From the NCBI GenBank assembly GCA_945877235.1, contig CAMCRF010000015.1, positions 1 to 36,727 of the forward strand: a DNA stretch of 36,727 bases, read 5' to 3'. Shown here in pieces: positions 31,857 through 36,727 of the stretch. Under the pieces are notes generated by a model that saw only the letters and a program-made list of their open reading frames with translations, was not told the DNA's origin and did no database searches. Source of the DNA: Bordetella parapertussis (GTDB lineage Bacteria > Pseudomonadota > Gammaproteobacteria > Burkholderiales > Burkholderiaceae_A). The stretch's first letter is position 1; each line of letters opens with the position of its first letter. The translations under genes were made by a program, and so were the position numbers.

Positions 31857-33533
31857 TCACTCTCGAAGTGCGCGTCGGAGAATTTTTCCGACGTTGGTCT
31901 TCGGCAGCTCGGTTCTGAACTCGATCTGCCGAGGCACCTTGTAGTTGGTGAGACGCTCACGGCAATGGGCCAGCAGGCTTCCTTCCGTGAGCGTAGGGTC
32001 CTTTCGGACAATGAAAATTTTGACCGCCTCGCCAGTCTGGGCGTCTGGCACGCCAATCGCAGCAACTTCTTGAACACCCGGGTGTTCGGCTACCACCTCT
32101 TCGATCTCATTGGGGTATACGTTAAATCCTGAGACCAGGATCATGTCCTTCTTGCGGTCGACGATATAGACGAAGCCCCTCTCGTCCATGTAGCCCATAT
32201 CTCCAGTCTTGAAGAAGCCATCGGGCGTGAAGATCTTGGCTGTTTCTTCCGGCTGATTCCAATAGCCCGGGGTCACCTGGGGACCTGAAATGCAGATCTC
32301 ACCGACTTGTCCATGGGGCAGGGAGGCGCCGTTGTCGTCCCGAATCTCGACATGCGTCGAAGAGATCGGAAGGCCAATGGATCCATTGAACTCCCGCGCT
32401 GTTAGGGGGTTGATGGTTGCAGCAGGAGAAGTCTCGGTGAGGCCATAGGCCTGGGTGAGTGGGCTACCGGTCACGCTCTGCCATCTCTCGGCCACCGGCT
32501 TTTGAACGGCCATGCCACCACCTAGGTTCAGACGTAGCTTGCTGTGATCGAGCTTGCAAAACTCTGGGTTGTTGAGCAGCGCGTTGAAGAGCGTGTTTAC
32601 GCCTGTGAATACCGTGACCGGATGCTTCGCCCACTCCTTAACAAACCCTGGAATATCTCTGGGATTGGCAATCAAAAGATTGCGTGCTCCGAACATCATG
32701 AAGGTCATGCAATTCGCCGTGAGCGCAAAGATGTGATAGAGCGGCAGGGCGGTAACGATGAACTCTTTTGCAGGTTGAATCTCGGGCTTGATCCAGGCCA
32801 TGGCCTGCAGCACATTGGCCGACATGTTGCGGTGGGTGAGCACCGCACCTTTGGAAGTGCCCGTGGTGCCGCCGGTGTACTGCAGGAAGGCAGGATCGTC
32901 GAGGGTGAGGCCTGCACCTGTGGCCAGAGCATGGGCCTTGGCTTGGGCGCTCTGCACCCCGATGCTGAGCGCCTTGCGAAGGGAAATGGCCTTGGGAAGT
33001 GACCAGACGGGCACCAGCTTTTTCACGTGTCGCACGACGAAGTTCACGATCGCCCGCTTGGGGTAAGGCAGCATTTCCGCAAAGGGCGTAACGATGACAT
33101 GCTCAACTGCGGTACCTTCTTTTGCCTTTTGAAGGGTATGTGCAAAGTTCTCGACAATGACGATTGCCTTTGCGCCAGAATCTTTGAGCTGGAAGTGCAG
33201 TTCACGCGGGGTGTAGAGCGGATTGCAGTTCACGACAACGCACCCGGCACGCAGGGTGCCCATCAGGGCAACCGGATACTGCAAAAGGTTAGGCATCATC
33301 AGCGCCACACGATCGCCCTTTCGCATGCCCACACTGTGAAGCCAGCTTGCAAAAGCCTCGCTCTGAGAGAGCAGCTCGCCGTATGTCATGCTGTGCCCAA
33401 GACTGATGTAGGCCGTCTGAGGAGCAAACTGGGTGCAGGCATCTACCATCATCTGACCGACGGGTTTGGCCTGCGATAGGTCAACTTCTGCCGGTATGCC
33501 CTTCGGGTACTGTGCTAGCCATGGCTGGTTCAT
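31857..33533 (-). CDS. fadD: Long-chain fatty acid-CoA ligase (FadD-like)
   Basis: A 558-residue AMP-forming acyl-CoA synthetase, near the 561 residues of E. coli FadD. The AMP/P-loop motif is YTGGTTGTSKGA, followed by AYGLTETSPAA, the hinge region GFFKTGDMGYMDERGFVYIVDRKKDMI and the late catalytic lysine region ELPKTNVGKILRR. It activates free fatty acids for beta-oxidation. I chose ATG 33533 because GAAGGA lies about six bases upstream; a frame to 33629 would run deep into the previous gene. The chosen start still overlaps the DUF4442 gene by 53 bases. It is the last gene of the leftward operon. Confidence 0.93.
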   Translation of the reverse strand: MNQPWLAQYPKGIPAEVDLSQAKPVGQMMVDACTQFAPQTAYISLGHSMTYGELLSQSEAFASWLHSVGMRKGDRVALMMPNLLQYPVALMGTLRAGCVVVNCNPLYTPRELHFQLKDSGAKAIVIVENFAHTLQKAKEGTAVEHVIVTPFAEMLPYPKRAIVNFVVRHVKKLVPVWSLPKAISLRKALSIGVQSAQAKAHALATGAGLTLDDPAFLQYTGGTTGTSKGAVLTHRNMSANVLQAMAWIKPEIQPAKEFIVTALPLYHIFALTANCMTFMMFGARNLLIANPRDIPGFVKEWAKHPVTVFTGVNTLFNALLNNPEFCKLDHSKLRLNLGGGMAVQKPVAERWQSVTGSPLTQAYGLTETSPAATINPLTAREFNGSIGLPISSTHVEIRDDNGASLPHGQVGEICISGPQVTPGYWNQPEETAKIFTPDGFFKTGDMGYMDERGFVYIVDRKKDMILVSGFNVYPNEIEEVVAEHPGVQEVAAIGVPDAQTGEAVKIFIVRKDPTLTEGSLLAHCRERLTNYKVPRQIEFRTELPKTNVGKILRRALRE

Positions 33534-34041
33534 GAGGGTTCCTTCTTCTGCGTTCGTAGTCTCGCGTTGCGATGTAAATCGTGCGTTCAACGGTGGCGTA
33601 AACCTGCTGATCGGCACCGACAAGGTCAATTGTGAAAATGTGTTCTATCGCTTCCTCCGCTCGAAGTCGATGCTGGATTTCCTCAAGGAGGCTTTGCGGA
33701 ACTTCAAAGCGCGCGCGCAGGTGTTGGGTGGCTGGGCGCCGGTAACGAATGCTGGCAGCCTTGTCCCAGACCACGACATGCTGTGGCCCGAGTGCATGCA
33801 GGAGCATGATCGGGTGCGGGCCGTCAGTCACTGCAAACAGGGACCCACCATAGAGCGAGCCATTTGCGTTTCGGGTGCGCCAATTAAAGCGCAGCTCTGC
33901 CTCCATGGAGAGCAGATCTCGAGCCACCCAGAGCAGCCGTCCTCCCGTTCCGCGAAACGCAGGAAAGAGATTGAAGCCAATCCGCAAGACCGTCGACCGC
34001 CAGCGAGAGGGCAGGCGGTCGAGCAGCGTCATTGGATTCAT
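33481..34041 (-). CDS. DUF4442 (hotdog-fold, thioesterase-like) protein
   Basis: A 186-residue protein of the DUF4442 group, predicted to have the hotdog thioesterase fold. NLFPAFRGTGGRLLWVARDLLSMEAEL and RNANGSLYGGSLFAVTDGPHPIMLLHALG are the recognisable segments, and VWDKAASIRYRRPA follows. Relatives sit beside fadD and beta-oxidation genes but their activity is not well established; CoA-thioester hydrolysis is a reasonable guess. ATG 34041 overlaps the upstream fadB-like stop as ATGA, and ATG 34032 is an alternative. The basic C-terminal tail is encoded inside the fadD start region. Confidence 0.85.
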   Translation of the reverse strand: MNPMTLLDRLPSRWRSTVLRIGFNLFPAFRGTGGRLLWVARDLLSMEAELRFNWRTRNANGSLYGGSLFAVTDGPHPIMLLHALGPQHVVVWDKAASIRYRRPATQHLRARFEVPQSLLEEIQHRLRAEEAIEHIFTIDLVGADQQVYATVERTIYIATRDYERRRRNPHEPAMASTVPEGHTGRS

Positions 34042-35939
34042 CCGCGGGACCAGTGCAGGGGGCCGCCTCTGAATGGGGGAAACCCAGTACCGAAAATAAC
34101 GCCGGCATCTGCGAGGTCTGCGTCAGCGACAACGCCCTCTGAGACCAGGCGCTCGGCCCGCTCGACCAGTGGCCGAAGAAGTTGTTCGGCAAGCCCGGAG
34201 GGCGTTTGGCCTGCGTAGGGCTGGCGGCTTGAGCGACCCTGCGTCCAGGTGTAGAAGCCCTTGCCAGTCTTTTTACCCAGATCGCCTGAATCGACCTTTG
34301 ATTGAAGGCACCGAGGCGCCGGCTGGCCATCAGACGCCAGGCTCTGGCCGGCAGCCATTGCAATATCCAGTCCTACCGTATCGGCAAGTTCAAGGGGCCC
34401 CATGGGCATGCCAAAGTTTTTGCATGCCTGATCAATGGCCTCCGGGGAGGTGCCATCGTCGACCGCACGCATAGCGGCCAGCATGTAGGGCGCAAGCACG
34501 GCATTGACCAAGAAGCCGGGTGCGCTCTTGACCGGGAGGGGCAGTTTGTCGAGTCCCTTGACGAAGGCCAGGGCGCGGTTGAGCGCGATGGGGTCGGTCC
34601 GGTTAAGGCCAATGACTTCGACCAACGGAAGCTGAGCCACTGGATTAAAGAAGTGAATGCCCACCAAACGTTCGGGACGCTGCAACACGGTGGCAAGATC
34701 CTCAAGGCGCAGGCTTGAGGTGTTGCTTGCGAGAATGGCATCAGGCTTGAGTCTGGGCTCGATGGACTGAAAGAGCGCATGCTTGGCTTCGACGCTCTCA
34801 AAGATGGCCTCAATCACAAGGTCCGCTTTGGAGACACCATGTCCTTGCGGATCGGGCATGAGGCGATCGAGTGCCGCACGGGCGCACAGTGGATCGCGAA
34901 GCCGTTTGCTAAAGACCGCGGCGGCTCTGGAGAGGGCGGGCTGAATGCGCGCAAGAGACTGGTCTTGCAGTGTTACCGTGTGGCCGCGCAATGCGCACCA
35001 TGCGGCGATGTCTCCGCCCATGGTGCCTGCTCCGACGACATGTACGTGCCCCACCTTCGGCGCATCGCTCTTACCAAAGCCTTTCAGGCGCTCTTGAAGA
35101 AAAAATACGCGCACGAGGTTTGCCGTGGTGGGGGAGAGCACCAGAGCATCGAGTGCCTTGGGTTCGCGCAGGCTGTCGCCATCGTGCTTGAGCCAGCAGT
35201 CAATGATGGCGTAGGGGGCTGGGTACTGATCCTGGCGCACTTTCTGGGCTACGGATTTTCGTGCCAGGTGGGCCACGATCAAGCGCATAGGCCCCCAGTT
35301 CATAAGGGCGTTAAGCCCTCGGGCTTGGGCACGGGGCTTGTTGCTTGCCAGCAGCCAACGCGCCGATGCCTCCGCAACTCGAGGGGCAACAGCTAAGTCC
35401 ACCATTCCCATACGCTTGGCTCTTCGGGCGTCGACCGTCTTGCCGGTGAGCATGAGGTCAAGCGCGGCCTGAGGTCCTGTAAGGCGCGGAAGGCGTGCAA
35501 TGCCTCCCCACCCTGGGAGAATGCCCAGCATCACCTCAGGCAGGCCAAGCTTGGTACCAGGTTCATCCACCGCAATGCGATAACGACAGGCCAGCGAGAG
35601 CTCGAGACCTCCGCCGAGGCAGACGCCTTGAATCAGTGCGAGCGTGGGAAAGCGCAGTGCGGCGATTCGGTTGAATAGGTGCCAGCCCCTGGCGACGAGT
35701 TCCCTGGCTTGCTCGGGCGTCTTGAGGGTTGTGAACTCTTCAATGTTCGCGCCTGCAATAAACCCATTGGCCTTGCCTGAGCGAATGATGAGTCCCTTGG
35801 GTGGGTTCGCCTCGAGTCCATCGACGATCGTCGTGAGCTCGGCCATGGCCTCTTTGGAGAGCGTATTGAGTCCAGAGCCGGGGGTGGCGATGGTCAGCCA
35901 CGCCAAGCCCTCGGTGTCGTGCGTGAGCGTCCAGTTCAT
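34038..35939 (-). CDS. Bifunctional enoyl-CoA hydratase / 3-hydroxyacyl-CoA dehydrogenase (FadJ-like)
   Basis: A 633-residue multifunctional beta-oxidation alpha subunit, about 80-90 residues shorter than E. coli FadB or FadJ but with both domains. The hydratase has E113 (GGGLELSLACRYR) and E135 (LPEVMLG). The NAD site is VVGAGTMGGD at residues 301-310. The dehydrogenase has GIHFFNPVAQLPLVEVI, and the protein ends with GTGFPPFRGGPLHW. ATG 35939 is preceded by GGAGG; the frame reaching 35987 would lie inside the thiolase gene. It overlaps the thiolase stop and the DUF4442 start, each by four bases. It is the second such enzyme in this window and is likely the general fatty-acid one, given fadD in the same operon. 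Confidence 0.93.
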   Translation of the reverse strand: MNWTLTHDTEGLAWLTIATPGSGLNTLSKEAMAELTTIVDGLEANPPKGLIIRSGKANGFIAGANIEEFTTLKTPEQARELVARGWHLFNRIAALRFPTLALIQGVCLGGGLELSLACRYRIAVDEPGTKLGLPEVMLGILPGWGGIARLPRLTGPQAALDLMLTGKTVDARRAKRMGMVDLAVAPRVAEASARWLLASNKPRAQARGLNALMNWGPMRLIVAHLARKSVAQKVRQDQYPAPYAIIDCWLKHDGDSLREPKALDALVLSPTTANLVRVFFLQERLKGFGKSDAPKVGHVHVVGAGTMGGDIAAWCALRGHTVTLQDQSLARIQPALSRAAAVFSKRLRDPLCARAALDRLMPDPQGHGVSKADLVIEAIFESVEAKHALFQSIEPRLKPDAILASNTSSLRLEDLATVLQRPERLVGIHFFNPVAQLPLVEVIGLNRTDPIALNRALAFVKGLDKLPLPVKSAPGFLVNAVLAPYMLAAMRAVDDGTSPEAIDQACKNFGMPMGPLELADTVGLDIAMAAGQSLASDGQPAPRCLQSKVDSGDLGKKTGKGFYTWTQGRSSRQPYAGQTPSGLAEQLLRPLVERAERLVSEGVVADADLADAGVIFGTGFPPFRGGPLHWSRG

Positions 35940-36727
35940 CAGAGTGCCTCCACCAGAATGGCGCCGCCTTGCCCGCCGCCAATACAAATCGCCGCGAGGC
36001 CACGTTTAAGGCCGCGGGCACGCAGTGCTTGAGCCAGGTGCAGCGTGATGCGCGCGCCTGAAGCACCAACTGGGTGGCCGATGGCGACAGCGCCACCATC
36101 GACGTTCAACTTGTCTTCATCCATGCTGCCAAAGGCAGATTGCAGTCCGAGATGTGCTCGGCAGTAGTCCTCGCTCTCCCAGGCTCGCTGGCAAGCCATG
36201 ACCTGGGCAGCGAAGGCCTCGTTGATCTCGATGAGATCAAGGTCCTGCAGGCGCAAGTTGTGGCGTTGAAGCAATGGCGTGGCTGCGTGGACAGGGCCGA
36301 GACCCATCTGCGCCGGGTCGAGCCCAGCCCATTGCAGGTCGGTGAGTCGAGCAATGGGCTTCAGACCGAAACGACAGACGGCCGCGTCCGTGGCGAGAAG
36401 CACCATCGCTGCACCGTCGGTGACTTGGGAGCTGTTACCGGCCGTGATATTGCCAGCAGGCTTGTCGAATACCGGCCTGAGCTTTGCAAGGCCCGAGAGG
36501 CTCGCATCTGCGCGTACGCCGTCATCCTCCTCGAAGGTGTCGCCCTTGTGCGAGACGATCGGAGCAATCTCTGAGAATGCCCCGGCAGCGCGAGCCGCTG
36601 AGGCGCGTTGATGGCTGCGCAGCGAAAAGGCATCCATCTCACTGCGGGAGATCTTGAATCGATGGGCCAGGTTTTCTGCGGTTTGTCCCATGGAGAGACC
36701 GACCACCGGATCAGTGAGCCCGCGCAG
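35939..36727 (-). CDS. Thiolase (FadI/FadA-like), N-terminal part beyond the right edge
   Basis: The frame is open through base 36727, so the first part of the gene lies outside. The visible 262 residues start ...GLTDPVVGLSMGQTAE and run through the C-terminal half: NSSQVTDGAAMVLL, EINEAFAAQV, the catalytic histidine in GHPVGASG and the catalytic cysteine in CIGGGQGG. The acyl-accepting cysteine of the N-terminal half is not in view. It is the beta subunit partner of the adjacent FadJ-like protein, overlapping it by ATGA. This pair is distinct from the thiolase/FadB pair at 3715-7099. Confidence 0.93.
   Translation of the reverse strand: MRGLTDPVVGLSMGQTAENLAHRFKISRSEMDAFSLRSHQRASAARAAGAFSEIAPIVSHKGDTFEEDDGVRADASLSGLAKLRPVFDKPAGNITAGNSSQVTDGAAMVLLATDAAVCRFGLKPIARLTDLQWAGLDPAQMGLGPVHAATPLLQRHNLRLQDLDLIEINEAFAAQVMACQRAWESEDYCRAHLGLQSAFGSMDEDKLNVDGGAVAIGHPVGASGARITLHLAQALRARGLKRGLAAICIGGGQGGAILVEAL

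Overview
The window reads as chromosome from an aerobic Gram-negative bacterium. Two TonB-dependent receptors, outer-membrane and periplasm targeting signals, moderately high G+C and a Comamonadaceae-like branched-chain-amino-acid-type ABC transporter suggest a proteobacterium. Burkholderiales is my best guess, made from protein style only. Coding density is very high: no gene-free stretch reaches 300 bases, the longest gaps are about 85-110 bases, and no rRNA, tRNA, CRISPR array or insertion sequence was seen.

Layout: (1) Positions 1-8739 (+) form one tightly packed operon: the end of etfA, a nitroreductase, a secreted formylglycine-type sulfatase, its activating formylglycine-generating enzyme, a thiolase, a FadB-like hydratase/dehydrogenase and a GMC alcohol oxidoreductase. 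(2) 8666-11448 (-) holds a translationally coupled pair: a beta-lactamase/NylB-fold serine hydrolase and an alkylsulfatase-like metallo-beta-lactamase protein. (3) 11534-13746 (+) holds two overlapping acyl-CoA dehydrogenase (ACAD) genes that look like a heteromeric pair. (4) 13766-16021 (-) is a TonB-dependent receptor. (5) 16118-19422 (+) is an SDR - acyl-CoA dehydrogenase - APH-type kinase module, followed on the same strand by a complete five-gene Liv-type ABC transporter (19471-24071). (6) 24183-27575 (+) is an Oar-like TonB-dependent receptor ending at a clear intrinsic terminator. (7) 27635-29187 (-) holds a LeuE-like exporter and an EamA transporter, divergent from a pirin gene (29189-29890). 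(8) 29976-31856 (+) is a lipoprotein of the choice-of-anchor I / phosphatase-like propeller type behind a candidate Pho box. (9) 31857-36727 (-) is a second beta-oxidation operon: thiolase (cut by the window edge), FadB/FadJ-like protein, DUF4442 protein and FadD.

Taken together this looks like a lipid catabolism island. The proposed logic is inference: outer-membrane receptors and the Liv-type transporter bring in an amphipathic carboxylate or sulfate ester; sulfatases and hydrolases remove sulfate or ester groups; the GMC enzyme oxidises the freed alcohol; and several ACADs, hydratases and thiolases shorten the chain. The most notable part is the SDR-ACAD-kinase module. It has the same parts as the levulinate (lva) pathway and the mammalian ACAD10/ACAD11 proteins, which handle 4-hydroxyacyl-CoAs through a phosphorylated intermediate, and its kinase appears to carry a fused C-terminal LvaB/DUF6285-like domain.
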